Shown here piece after piece: positions 15,114 through 23,706 of a stretch of DNA of 39,051 nucleotides. Numbering within the stretch: the first letter of the stretch is position 1; each line of letters opens with the position of its first letter. Origin of the DNA: UBA7803 sp041686955 (lineage in GTDB: Bacteria > Pseudomonadota > Gammaproteobacteria > Pseudomonadales > Azotimanducaceae); NCBI GenBank assembly GCA_041686955.1, contig JAWLCV010000039.1, positions 1 to 39,051 of the forward strand. Reading direction: 5' to 3'. The position numbers and the translations under genes were made by a program. The notes under the pieces were generated by a model. It did no database searches. It was not told the origin of the DNA and saw only the letters and a list, made by a program, of their open reading frames with translations.

Positions 15114-16559
15114 TTACCGCAACAGATCGAGCACCCTCCCAACCACCCCCAACGCCCGCTCCGGCACGTGCGCGCGCCGCCAGGCGCCGGCGGCGAGCTT
15201 GGCCGCCTCGGCGCGGGTGGGGTAGACGTGGATGGTGCTCATGAGCTTGCCGAGCCCCAGGCCGTGGGTCATGGCCAGCACGAACTCGGCGATGAGCTCG
15301 CCGGCGCCCGGTGCCACCACCGTGGCGCCGAGCAGCCGGTCCTTGCCGGGCTCGGTAACGAGCTTTACCCAGCCGCCGGTGTCGCCCTCCGCCACCGCCC
15401 GGTCCAGGTCGCTCAAGGGGTAGACCGTCACCTCGACCGGGCGGCCCGAGCGGCGGGCGTCGTCCTCCGAAAGGCCCACCCGGGCCACCTCCGGGTCGGT
15501 GAAGGTGGTCCAGGGCACGATGTCGTAACGGATGGGCCGCTTGTAGATGCGGCCGAACAGCGCGTTGACCGCCGCGTGCCAGGCCTGATGGGACGCCATG
15601 TGGGTGAACTGGTGCGGACCCACCACGTCGCCGCAGGCGAACACGCTGGGGCAGCCGGTTCTGAGATACCGGTCCACCTCCACCGCGCCGGTGGGCCCGG
15701 TGGTGATGCCGAGCTCCTCCAGGCCGAGTCCCGCCGTGGTCGGGCGCCGGCCCACGGCCACCAGGATGCGGTCGAAGGGCAGCGCCACGGGTCCGTCGGG
15801 TCCCCCGGCGTGCAGCGTCCCCGCTCCGGAGTCGCCCGCGGGCGCCACCGAAAGGGCCGCGTGCCCGAGCCGCAGGTCCATGCCGTCGCCGCGGAACACC
15901 TCCGCCAGGTACGCGCCCACGTCCGCGTCCTCCCGCGGCAGCAGCCGGGGCTCCAGATCCACCAGGGTGACCCGGCTGCCGAGGCGCGCGAACGCCTGGG
16001 CCAGCTCACAGCCGATGGCACCGGCACCGAGCACCAACAGCCGCGGCGGCAGCGCCTCGAGCTGCCAGACGTCATCGGAGGTCAGGGGCCGGCAGTCGGC
16101 CAGCCCCGGAATCCCCGGAACCAGCGGCTCGGCGCCGGTGGCGAGAACGATGCTGCGGGCACTGATCACCCGATCGTCCACCGCCACCCGGTGGCCGTCC
16201 AGCAGCCGCGCCCGTCCAGCCTGACAATCCACCCCCAGAGCGCGGTAACGCTCCATGGAATCCTTCGGCGCGATGGCGGCCACGGCGGCGCGCACCCGGG
16301 CCATCACCCTCGGGAAGTCCACGTCCACGGCAACGGGGGAAAGGCCGTAGTCCTCGGCCCGGCGCAGAACGTGGGCTGCCCGGGCGGAGCTGATGAGCGT
16401 CTTGCTCGGCACGCAGCCGGTGTTGAGGCAATCGCCGCCCATGGCCCCCTGCTCCACCAGGGTCACCCGGGCCCTGACGGTCGCCGCCACGTAGGCGGCG
16501 ATGAGCCCGGCGGAACCGGCGCCCACCACGATCAGGTTCCGGTCGTAACGCCGCCTCAC
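15114..16559 (-). CDS. FAD-dependent pyridine nucleotide-disulfide oxidoreductase (mercuric reductase/Lpd-like)
   Basis: 481 residues. The N-terminal FAD fingerprint is VVGAGSAGLIAA (~10-21); the redox disulfide lies in GGDCLNTGCVPSKTL (~41-55); the NAD(P) fold is VLGAGAIGCELAQAF (~173-187); VFACGDV marks the second FAD contact. Near the C-terminus the dimer-interface motif reads HVYPT, where true dihydrolipoyl dehydrogenases have HAHPT, so the acid-base His is replaced and Lpd activity is doubtful. The GTG at 16559 overlaps the stop of the TVP38 gene (GTGA) and has GGAGG ten bases upstream. This pairing with a TVP38 membrane protein suggests a shared membrane redox role, not established here. 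Confidence 0.88.
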   Translation of the reverse strand: MRRRYDRNLIVVGAGSAGLIAAYVAATVRARVTLVEQGAMGGDCLNTGCVPSKTLISSARAAHVLRRAEDYGLSPVAVDVDFPRVMARVRAAVAAIAPKDSMERYRALGVDCQAGRARLLDGHRVAVDDRVISARSIVLATGAEPLVPGIPGLADCRPLTSDDVWQLEALPPRLLVLGAGAIGCELAQAFARLGSRVTLVDLEPRLLPREDADVGAYLAEVFRGDGMDLRLGHAALSVAPAGDSGAGTLHAGGPDGPVALPFDRILVAVGRRPTTAGLGLEELGITTGPTGAVEVDRYLRTGCPSVFACGDVVGPHQFTHMASHQAWHAAVNALFGRIYKRPIRYDIVPWTTFTDPEVARVGLSEDDARRSGRPVEVTVYPLSDLDRAVAEGDTGGWVKLVTEPGKDRLLGATVVAPGAGELIAEFVLAMTHGLGLGKLMSTIHVYPTRAEAAKLAAGAWRRAHVPERALGVVGRVLDLLR

Positions 16560-17299
16560 CTCGGCGGTTCCTCCACCACGCCGTGGCGGGCGCGGCGGAT
16601 CCAGCCGATGAGCCTGCGCGTCAGCAGGGGAAAGAGCCCCAGCAGGCTCAACGCGACGATCATCCCGGGGCTCAGCACGTCGGCCACCCGCTCCACGGCG
16701 GCGAGCTGGGTCCCCGCGAACACGTAGACCAGCGTGCCCGGCAACATGGCGACCTGGCTCACCCAGTAGTAGGTCCACACCGGGATGGGGGTCAGCCCCA
16801 TCACCAGATTCACCACGAAAAAGGGAAACAGCGGCACCATGCGGATGCTGAACAGGTAGAACCCGCCCTCCCGCTCGAAGCCGCGGTTCACCGACGTGAG
16901 CTGGCGGGCGAAGCGCCGCTGGACGTCTTCGCCGAGCACCCGCCGGGCGATGAGCATGGCGGCGGTGGCGCCCACCGAGCTCGCGAAGGAGACCAGCACC
17001 AACCCCCACAGCAGACCGAACAGAGCCCCGGCCGCCAGGGTCAGCACCGCGGCGCCGGGCAGGGAAACCGCGGTGACCAGCACGTAGAGCAGGAAGAAGG
17101 CGGCGCTGGCCATGACCCGGTGGGCGTGCACCAGGGTCACCGCCCGCTGGTGGCTCTGCTTGACGAACTCGAGATCCAGATAACGGTCGAGGCCGAGCAG
17201 GAAATACGCGGCAACGGCGCCGATCACCGCGGCCAGCAGCGCCAGCCGAAGCACGATCCGCCTGCGGGGGCTGCCCTTCGTCATGCCCTTGGTTACCAT
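16556..17299 (-). CDS. TVP38/TMEM64 (VTT-domain) membrane protein
   Basis: 247 residues from the chosen ATG, with about five hydrophobic segments. The VTT domain spans roughly residues 65-190, with SLPGAAVLTLAAGALFG, the re-entrant-like GATAAMLIARRVLG, and FPFFVVNLVMGLTPIPVWTYYWVSQ. Proteins of this DedA-related superfamily act in lipid scrambling or transport in several organisms, but the substrate of bacterial TVP38 members is generally unknown. Starts at 17314 and 17284 are also possible; 17299 is preferred for GGAG six bases upstream. It is translationally coupled to the flavoprotein downstream and diverges from hemB with under 40 bp between start codons. Confidence 0.88.
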   Translation of the reverse strand: MVTKGMTKGSPRRRIVLRLALLAAVIGAVAAYFLLGLDRYLDLEFVKQSHQRAVTLVHAHRVMASAAFFLLYVLVTAVSLPGAAVLTLAAGALFGLLWGLVLVSFASSVGATAAMLIARRVLGEDVQRRFARQLTSVNRGFEREGGFYLFSIRMVPLFPFFVVNLVMGLTPIPVWTYYWVSQVAMLPGTLVYVFAGTQLAAVERVADVLSPGMIVALSLLGLFPLLTRRLIGWIRRARHGVVEEPPR

Positions 17300-17337
17300 T
17301 GCCGGCTCCGACACGCAATCACCAACAGGATCCCGCC

Positions 17338-18330
17338 ATGGCCCGCAGTTTCCCGAGCACCCGCCTGCGGCGCAACCGCGCCACGGATTTCGCCCGCCGG
17401 CTGGTGCGGGAGAACGTGCTCACCACCGACGACCTGATCTACCCCATGTTCGTCATCGAGGGCTCCGGGCGCCGCGAGGCGGTGGCCTCCATGCCGGGCG
17501 TCGAGCGGCACAGCATCGACGAGCTGGTGGCGGAAGCGCGGCGCGCGCACGCCCTGGGCATTCCGGCCGTGGCCCTGTTTCCCAACGTGGGCCAGGAGCT
17601 GCGCAGTTCCGACGGCGCCGAGGCCTGGAACCCCGACGGCCTCGTGCCCCGGGCCGTGCAGGCGCTGAAGGACGCCGTGCCCGAGCTCGGCATCATCACC
17701 GACGCGGCGCTGGACCCGTACACCACCCACGGCCACGACGGCATCATCGACGAGGCGGGCTACGTGCTGAATGATCCCACCGTCGCCGCCCTGGTGCAGC
17801 AGGCGCTGGTGTGCGCCGACGCCGGAGCCGACGTCATCGCGCCCTCGGACATGATGGACGGCCGGGTCGGCGCCATCCGCCGGGCGCTCGACGAGGCCGG
17901 CCACGTCAACACCCAGATCATGGCCTACTCGGCCAAGTACGCCTCCGCCTACTACGGTCCGTTCCGCGACGCCGTGGGCTCCAGCGCCACCCTGGGCAAG
18001 GGCAGCAAGGCCACCTACCAGATGGACCCCGGCAACGGCGACGAAGCGCTTCACGAGATCGCCCTGGATCTGGACGAAGGGGCCGACATGGTGATGGTCA
18101 AGCCGGGCATGCCTTACCTCGACATCGTGCGCCGGGTGAAGGAGCGCTTCGCCGTGCCCACGTTCGCCTACCAGGTCAGCGGCGAGTACGCCATGCACAT
18201 GGCCGCCATCGAACGGGGCTGGCTCGACGAGAAGGTCATCCTGGAGTCACTCCTGTGCTTCAAGCGCGCCGGGGCGGACGGCGTGCTGAGCTATTTCGCC
18301 GTGAAGGCGGCGGAAGCGTTGAACCGCTGA
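17338..18330 (+). CDS. hemB: Delta-aminolevulinic acid dehydratase (porphobilinogen synthase)
   Basis: 330 residues. HemB condenses two 5-aminolevulinate molecules to porphobilinogen in heme synthesis. The two Schiff-base lysines are visible: K200 in AYSAKY and K255 in MVMVKPGMPY. The metal-site region reads ALDPYTTHGHDG (around residue 124-135) without the cysteine triad of zinc enzymes, suggesting a Mg-dependent type as in Pseudomonas. The ATG at 17338 has AGGA seven bases upstream and fits the family start; an upstream in-frame start at 17299 adds 13 unrelated residues. The remaining local heme genes hemC-D-X-Y lie 5-8 kb away. It ends 13 bp before the convergent ppx/gppA stop. Confidence 0.97.
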   Translation: MARSFPSTRLRRNRATDFARRLVRENVLTTDDLIYPMFVIEGSGRREAVASMPGVERHSIDELVAEARRAHALGIPAVALFPNVGQELRSSDGAEAWNPDGLVPRAVQALKDAVPELGIITDAALDPYTTHGHDGIIDEAGYVLNDPTVAALVQQALVCADAGADVIAPSDMMDGRVGAIRRALDEAGHVNTQIMAYSAKYASAYYGPFRDAVGSSATLGKGSKATYQMDPGNGDEALHEIALDLDEGADMVMVKPGMPYLDIVRRVKERFAVPTFAYQVSGEYAMHMAAIERGWLDEKVILESLLCFKRAGADGVLSYFAVKAAEALNR

Positions 18331-18343
18331 CCGGCGGCCCCGT

Positions 18344-19831
18344 TCACTCCCAGGCCAACCGGATTCCGGCGCTGGCGAGCTGCTCGCGCTCCACTTCCAG
18401 CTCCCGGGCCGAGAGCGGGTGGCCCGCGAGCCAGCCCGCCGGCAGCCCCAGGGTCAGAGCCTCGCCCTCGGCCTGCACCGTCAGCGCCGGGGTGTGGGCG
18501 TCGCTGTGGCTGCGGTGGAGAATGACCGCGATGCGCAGCAGCGCCAGCAGCCGCTCGAGCTCCGCGCGGGTGGCACCTTCGTAGGCTCTGAACGCCAGCC
18601 CCGGAAAGCTGCGCCGGTGCCCGCGCACCAGCAGGGCGAGCTGGTTCTGCTCCGTGCGGGAAAACGCCCTGAGATCGGCGCTCTGCACCAGGTACGCGCC
18701 GTGCCGGTGGTAGTGGCGCGGCGCCACCGCCATGCCGAGCTGATGAAGCTCCGCCGCCCAGGCCAGAAAAGGCCGCCAGCGCTGCGGATCCCGCCACCAG
18801 CTCGCGGCACCGTCGAACAGGGTCAGCGCGGTGTCGCGCACCCGTGCCGCCTGGGCTTCGTCCACGCCGTAGCGGCGCTTGAGCCGCGCCACCGCCTGGT
18901 GGCGCAGATCCGCCCGCGGGTCCGGCAGCGGCTCGTCCCGGTACAACAGACCGTCCTGAAGGGATGCGTCCACGAACCGCATGGCATCGAGCTCGAGGGT
19001 CTCGAACAGGGCGGACACCAGCGCCACCCCGGCGGGAAAGATGTCCACCCGGTCCGGAGCCAGCCCCGGAAGGCCCGCCTCCACCAGCCAGCGGCCGCTG
19101 ACGATGGCCCCGCGGAGCGCCTCGAGCCCTTCCGCCGTGATCGTCTCGGAGCCCCACCCGTTCGCCGCCAGCACGGTCTGAATGGACTCCACGGTTCCCG
19201 ACGTGCCGATGACGGTGCATGCCCGGTCCATGGGCGCGAGCGCCGCCAGGGCCTCCAGGGCCACGGCGCGGGCCGCCTCGAACGCCTGGGCCTGATCGGC
19301 GCCGGCACCGAAGCAGCGGTCGGTGAGGGAGACGCAGCCCACCTTGCACGACGCCACGCCGGCGGGGCCGCCGGCAGCCGGGTCCGGCTCGCCCCAGGCG
19401 AGCTCCGTGCTGCCGCCGCCCACGTCCACCACCAGCCGGCACCCGCCCGGGTGCCAGGGCGCATGGTGCGCGACCCCCAGGTACACCAGCCGCGCCTCCT
19501 CCTCCCCGGAGATCACCTCCAGGGGAACGCCGATGATCCGCTCCGCCACCGCCGCGAAATCGCCGCGGTTGCGCGCCTCCCGCAGCGCGTGGGTCCCCAC
19601 CATGCGGAGCTGTTCCCGGGGCACCGAGGCCAGGCGCTGCGCGAAGCGCGCGAGGCACGCCTCGCCCCGCCGCATGGCGGCGGGCGCCAGGCAGCCGCCG
19701 CTGAAGCCGCCGAGTAGCTGAACCTTCTCCTTCATGCGCTCCACGGTCTCGAAACCGCCGTCCGAGCGGCGCGCGATCAACAGGTGGAAGCTGTTGGAAC
19801 CCAGGTCCAGGGCGGCAAACAGATCGCTCAT
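18344..19831 (-). CDS. ppx: Exopolyphosphatase / guanosine pentaphosphatase (Ppx/GppA)
   Basis: 495 residues, between E. coli Ppx (513) and GppA (494). It hydrolyses terminal phosphates of polyphosphate and/or pppGpp. Actin-like phosphate loops are ALDLGSNSFHLLIAR (residues ~7-21) and VVDVGGGSTELAWGE (~139-153); SGEEEARLVYLGV (~117-129) and GTSGTVESI are also conserved. The C-terminal HD-like half (LHQLGMAV, YLVQSADLRAFSRTEQ) is typical. The ATG at 19831 starts the similarity though its ribosome site is weak. It diverges from trxA as in Pseudomonas, but the ppk gene I recall beside ppx there is absent. Ppx and GppA cannot be separated reliably by eye. Confidence 0.93.
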   Translation of the reverse strand: MSDLFAALDLGSNSFHLLIARRSDGGFETVERMKEKVQLLGGFSGGCLAPAAMRRGEACLARFAQRLASVPREQLRMVGTHALREARNRGDFAAVAERIIGVPLEVISGEEEARLVYLGVAHHAPWHPGGCRLVVDVGGGSTELAWGEPDPAAGGPAGVASCKVGCVSLTDRCFGAGADQAQAFEAARAVALEALAALAPMDRACTVIGTSGTVESIQTVLAANGWGSETITAEGLEALRGAIVSGRWLVEAGLPGLAPDRVDIFPAGVALVSALFETLELDAMRFVDASLQDGLLYRDEPLPDPRADLRHQAVARLKRRYGVDEAQAARVRDTALTLFDGAASWWRDPQRWRPFLAWAAELHQLGMAVAPRHYHRHGAYLVQSADLRAFSRTEQNQLALLVRGHRRSFPGLAFRAYEGATRAELERLLALLRIAVILHRSHSDAHTPALTVQAEGEALTLGLPAGWLAGHPLSARELEVEREQLASAGIRLAWE

Positions 19832-19967
19832 GGGGCATCCGTGCTGGCGGCACCGTGAGGGTAACCGAGCCGACGCCTGCCTGCATATTCTCAGGCGCGA
19901 TGGTTCTTTCGGGGGCCGATTTCCCTCGTGATACACTCCTCGGTCGCAACACACCTGGAGATCCCCG

Positions 19968-20294
19968 ATGAGCGACAAGATCGTGCATACCTCGGACGCA
20001 GACTTCGAGAAGGACGTGCTGCAGTCCGAAAAGCCCGTGCTCGTGGATTACTGGGCTGAATGGTGTGGGCCCTGCAAGATGATCGCCCCGATTCTCGACG
20101 AGATCGCCGGGGAGTACGGCGACCGCATCAAGATCTGCAAGCTCGACATCGATGCCAACCAGGACACGCCGCCGAAATACGGCATCCGCGGCATCCCGAC
20201 CCTGATGCTGTTCAAGAACGGCGAGGTGGAAGCCACCAAGGTAGGCGCTCTCTCCAAATCGCAGCTCGCCGCGTTCCTCGACAGCAACATCTGA
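19968..20294 (+). CDS. trxA: Thioredoxin 1
   Basis: 108 residues with the active site WCGPC (W32, C33, C36) in the usual AEWCGPCKMIAP context and the cis-proline segment GIRGIPTLMLFKNG (~residues 72-85). It is the general cytosolic protein disulfide reductant. It also serves ribonucleotide reductase and methionine sulfoxide reductases. TGGAG lies seven bases before the ATG. A TACACT-like -10 sits about 35 bp upstream but lacks a good -35. The trxA-rho order is widely conserved in Proteobacteria. A strong hairpin follows the stop. Confidence 0.97.
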   Translation: MSDKIVHTSDADFEKDVLQSEKPVLVDYWAEWCGPCKMIAPILDEIAGEYGDRIKICKLDIDANQDTPPKYGIRGIPTLMLFKNGEVEATKVGALSKSQLAAFLDSNI

Positions 20295-20304
20295 ACCGCG
20301 AGCC

Positions 20305-20332
20305 CCGGGAGCGGTCGAAAGATCGCTCCCGG
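20305..20332 (+). terminator. Stable hairpin with GAAA tetraloop after trxA
   Basis: CCGGGAGCGGTC and GATCGCTCCCGG form a 12-bp stem with one G-U pair, closed by a GAAA (GNRA) loop, 10 bp after the trxA stop. No U-tract follows, so it is either a weak intrinsic terminator, an RNA 3'-end stabiliser for trxA mRNA, or part of a leader/attenuation region for rho. The fold is certain on paper; the role is inferred. Confidence 0.6.
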
Positions 20333-20347
20333 AGCCTGCCAGACCGC

Positions 20348-20375
20348 TTGACGGCGGTCGCCAATACACTAAACT
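20348..20375 (+). promoter_or_regulatory. Candidate sigma-70 promoter for rho
   Basis: TTGACG (20348-20353, five of six) is followed after 16 bp by TAAACT (20370-20375, four of six). Transcription would begin near 20382, giving a leader of about 120 nt before the rho ATG, consistent with the long, C-rich, autoregulated rho leaders known from enteric bacteria. The leader contains C-rich stretches such as around 20400-20430. Confidence 0.6.
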
Positions 20376-20502
20376 TGACTGCGCGTATCCGGGCGGATCA
20401 CCCCGCCGACCCACCGCCGGTTCTTGGCCCTTCCCTGCGAACAACAATCCGAGAACCTCTGTTCCCAATCTTCACAAGCATTGGTCAACCTATAACAACG
20501 CT

Positions 20503-21762
<1,260 letters not shown>

Positions 21763-21793
21763 CACGCCCGCGACCACCGGGGAGGGGTGGGCC

Positions 21794-22489
21794 ACGTTCA
21801 CCGCAGCCATCGCGTCCTGCACGGGAGCGCCCGTTAGACGCATCGTGCTGACGATGCCCGAGGCGTTCCGCTTCCGCGCTGGCCAGTACCTCGAGGTGCT
21901 GCACCCGGACGGACCCGTGCCCCTTTCCATCGCCAGCGCGCCGTGGCGCCTGCCGGAGCTGCACCTGCACTACCGGCCGATCCCCGGCGCGCCCGAGGCC
22001 GCCCGCATGGACGAGCTGCTGGCCGCGAGCGAGCGACTCGGTGGCGGCGGGACGCTCGAGGTGAGTGGCCCCGGCGGCGACGTCGCCCTGGAGCCGCCGC
22101 TGCCCGCACCGGCGCTCATCGTCGCCGGCGGCACCGGCATGGCGCAGGCCATGAGCTTCATCGACGCGTTCGACCACACCGATCCGGGGGCCCCGGTCAC
22201 CGTGCTGTGGTGCGTCGACCGCGACGAGGACTTCTACCTCGACGAGGAGCTCGAGCGTCCGGCCCGGCCGTGGCTTCGCCTGGTGAAGATCGCCGATCCG
22301 GGTCGTTCGGAGGCCAACCGGGGGCTCGAGTGGCTGCGCCGTCACGCCGGCGACCTGGAGACCGGCTCGGTGGTCGTGCTCTCCGGCGGTCCCGCCTTCG
22401 TCCACGCGTCCTGCACCGCGCTGGCTCGGGCCGGCGTGGCCCGGGAACGCATGCGCTCCGACGTCTTCGGCTACGCGCCTCTGCCCTGA
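21794..22489 (+). CDS. fre: Fre-like NAD(P)H-flavin reductase, probable ACG start
   Basis: 231 residues from ACG 21794. The FAD/flavin motif FRAGQYLEVL, PLSIAS, and NAD(P) site VAGGTGMAQAMSF, plus terminal DVFGYA, match ferredoxin-reductase-like Fre. Fre reduces free flavins with NAD(P)H. No ATG, GTG or TTG in frame yields the full first beta-strand: the first standard start is GTG 21845, which removes about 17 residues equivalent to the E. coli Fre N-terminus. ACG 21794 lies eight bases after AGG of GGGGAGGGG (21779-21787) and makes an N-terminus of nearly Fre length. It follows rho by 31 bp and overlaps the convergent hemY by 19 bp. ACG initiation is inference. Confidence 0.8.
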   Translation, partial: TFTAAIASCTGAPVRRIVLTMPEAFRFRAGQYLEVLHPDGPVPLSIASAPWRLPELHLHYRPIPGAPEAARMDELLAASERLGGGGTLEVSGPGGDVALEPPLPAPALIVAGGTGMAQAMSFIDAFDHTDPGAPVTVLWCVDRDEDFYLDEELERPARPWLRLVKIADPGRSEANRGLEWLRRHAGDLETGSVVVLSGGPAFVHASCTALARAGVARERMRSDVFGYAPLP

Positions 22490-23706
22490 TGCAACGCCTG
22501 GGGCGCCTCGCTGCGCTCGGGCATGGGCAGAGGCGGCAGGGTGTCCAGCGCCTGGACCAGCAGCTCGGCCCCCTGCTGGGATTCACCCAGGGCCACGCAC
22601 AAGCGCCCCAGCTCGCCCTGCACCTCTGTGGTGCGGTGCAGCCGCAGGCTCGCCTCGAAGTATTCCCGGGCCTTCGCCCACAGATGGTTCATCAGGCTGA
22701 TGCGGCCCAGGGTCAGCAGCAGCGTCGGGTCGTTGGGACGCTCCTTCAGCCAGCCCTCCGCCGCCACGAGCTGGCGGTTGGGGTCGTCGGCGCTGAAGGT
22801 GCCGTACAGGTGCACGAGCTCGCCGTTCCACGACTGCTCCAGCGCTTCGCGCACCCGCAGCTCCGCCTCCCCGGCGCGTCCCGCGGCGAGCAGGGTGCCG
22901 ACGAACACGGCCACCAGCTCCGCATCGCGCCGAAGCTCTTTCGGCACCGACTTCCACAGCTCCGGAAGGTCGTCCCCGGCATGGCCCAGACGGCCGCGCC
23001 AGGCGGTCACCTGCAGGGCCCGCAGCTCCGGCTCGGGCATCACGTGCTGCTTTTTCAGGTCCGGCACCAGCTCGAGGATGGCCTGCCAGTCCTCGAGCCG
23101 CTGGTAGCAGAGCACCAGCATCCGCAGCACCTGGGGGTGCCTCGGTGACTGCCGGCGCAGCTCGAGCACCGTGGCGAGACATTGCTCCCAGCGGCCCTCC
23201 GCGCACTGCAGCTCGGCCTGGGTCAGCCCCACCGCGAAGCGGGCCCCGGGGGTGGACTCGTGGGATTCGTGGGCGGCACGCAGCAGCGCGTTGCGGCCCC
23301 GGGTATCACCCATCTCGTGGGCGGCCCTGGCCGCGTTCAGGTAGTTGATCAGCGGCGACGGCGCATTGTCGGCAGAGCTCTCGAGCAGCTTCCTGGCCTC
23401 GGCCCAGCGGGCTTCGGCCATGAGCAGCAGACCCTTCACGGTCTGCTCCCGGGCGGTGCGGGTGCGGCGCCGCTGGTGCCAGTCCTTGAGGCTGCCGCCG
23501 CCCCGCACCAGGCGCACCGTCAAGAGGGTGGCGGCGCGGATCAGCACGTAGGCCAGCACCAGCACCAACAGGGCGAACCAGAGACTGGTTTCCAGGGCCA
23601 TCTGGTCGTAGGCCACCATGACGTAGCCCGGGTCCCGGGCCATCAGCACGCCCACCAGCCCGCCGAGCACCAGGGCGGTGAGCAGGACCAGCAGGGCGAC
23701 CTTCAC
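22471..23706 (-). CDS. hemY: HemY-type inner-membrane TPR protein
   Basis: 411 residues. Two hydrophobic helices at ~3-23 and ~41-62 are followed by a soluble stretch of TPR-like helices (AEARWAEARKLLESSADNAPSPLINYLNAARAAHE..., TLLLTLGRISLMNHLWAKAREYFEASLRLH). This is the HemY of proteobacterial hemXY operons, distinct from the protoporphyrinogen oxidase also called HemY in Gram-positives; its precise biochemical role in heme synthesis is unresolved. The GTG start at 23706 overlaps the hemX stop (GTGA). It is the last gene of the algZ-to-hemY unit and its tail overlaps fre by 19 bp. Confidence 0.92.
   Translation of the reverse strand: MKVALLVLLTALVLGGLVGVLMARDPGYVMVAYDQMALETSLWFALLVLVLAYVLIRAATLLTVRLVRGGGSLKDWHQRRRTRTAREQTVKGLLLMAEARWAEARKLLESSADNAPSPLINYLNAARAAHEMGDTRGRNALLRAAHESHESTPGARFAVGLTQAELQCAEGRWEQCLATVLELRRQSPRHPQVLRMLVLCYQRLEDWQAILELVPDLKKQHVMPEPELRALQVTAWRGRLGHAGDDLPELWKSVPKELRRDAELVAVFVGTLLAAGRAGEAELRVREALEQSWNGELVHLYGTFSADDPNRQLVAAEGWLKERPNDPTLLLTLGRISLMNHLWAKAREYFEASLRLHRTTEVQGELGRLCVALGESQQGAELLVQALDTLPPLPMPERSEAPQALHQGRGA

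Noticed and set aside
11554..16727. Very long open frames opposite or beside real genes, for example about 800 residues on minus from 14700 and about 1040 on plus from 13599
   Set aside because: In DNA this GC-rich, frames opposite genes rarely contain stops. The translations are Arg/Gly/Pro-rich, with no recognisable domain, and run through unrelated genes.
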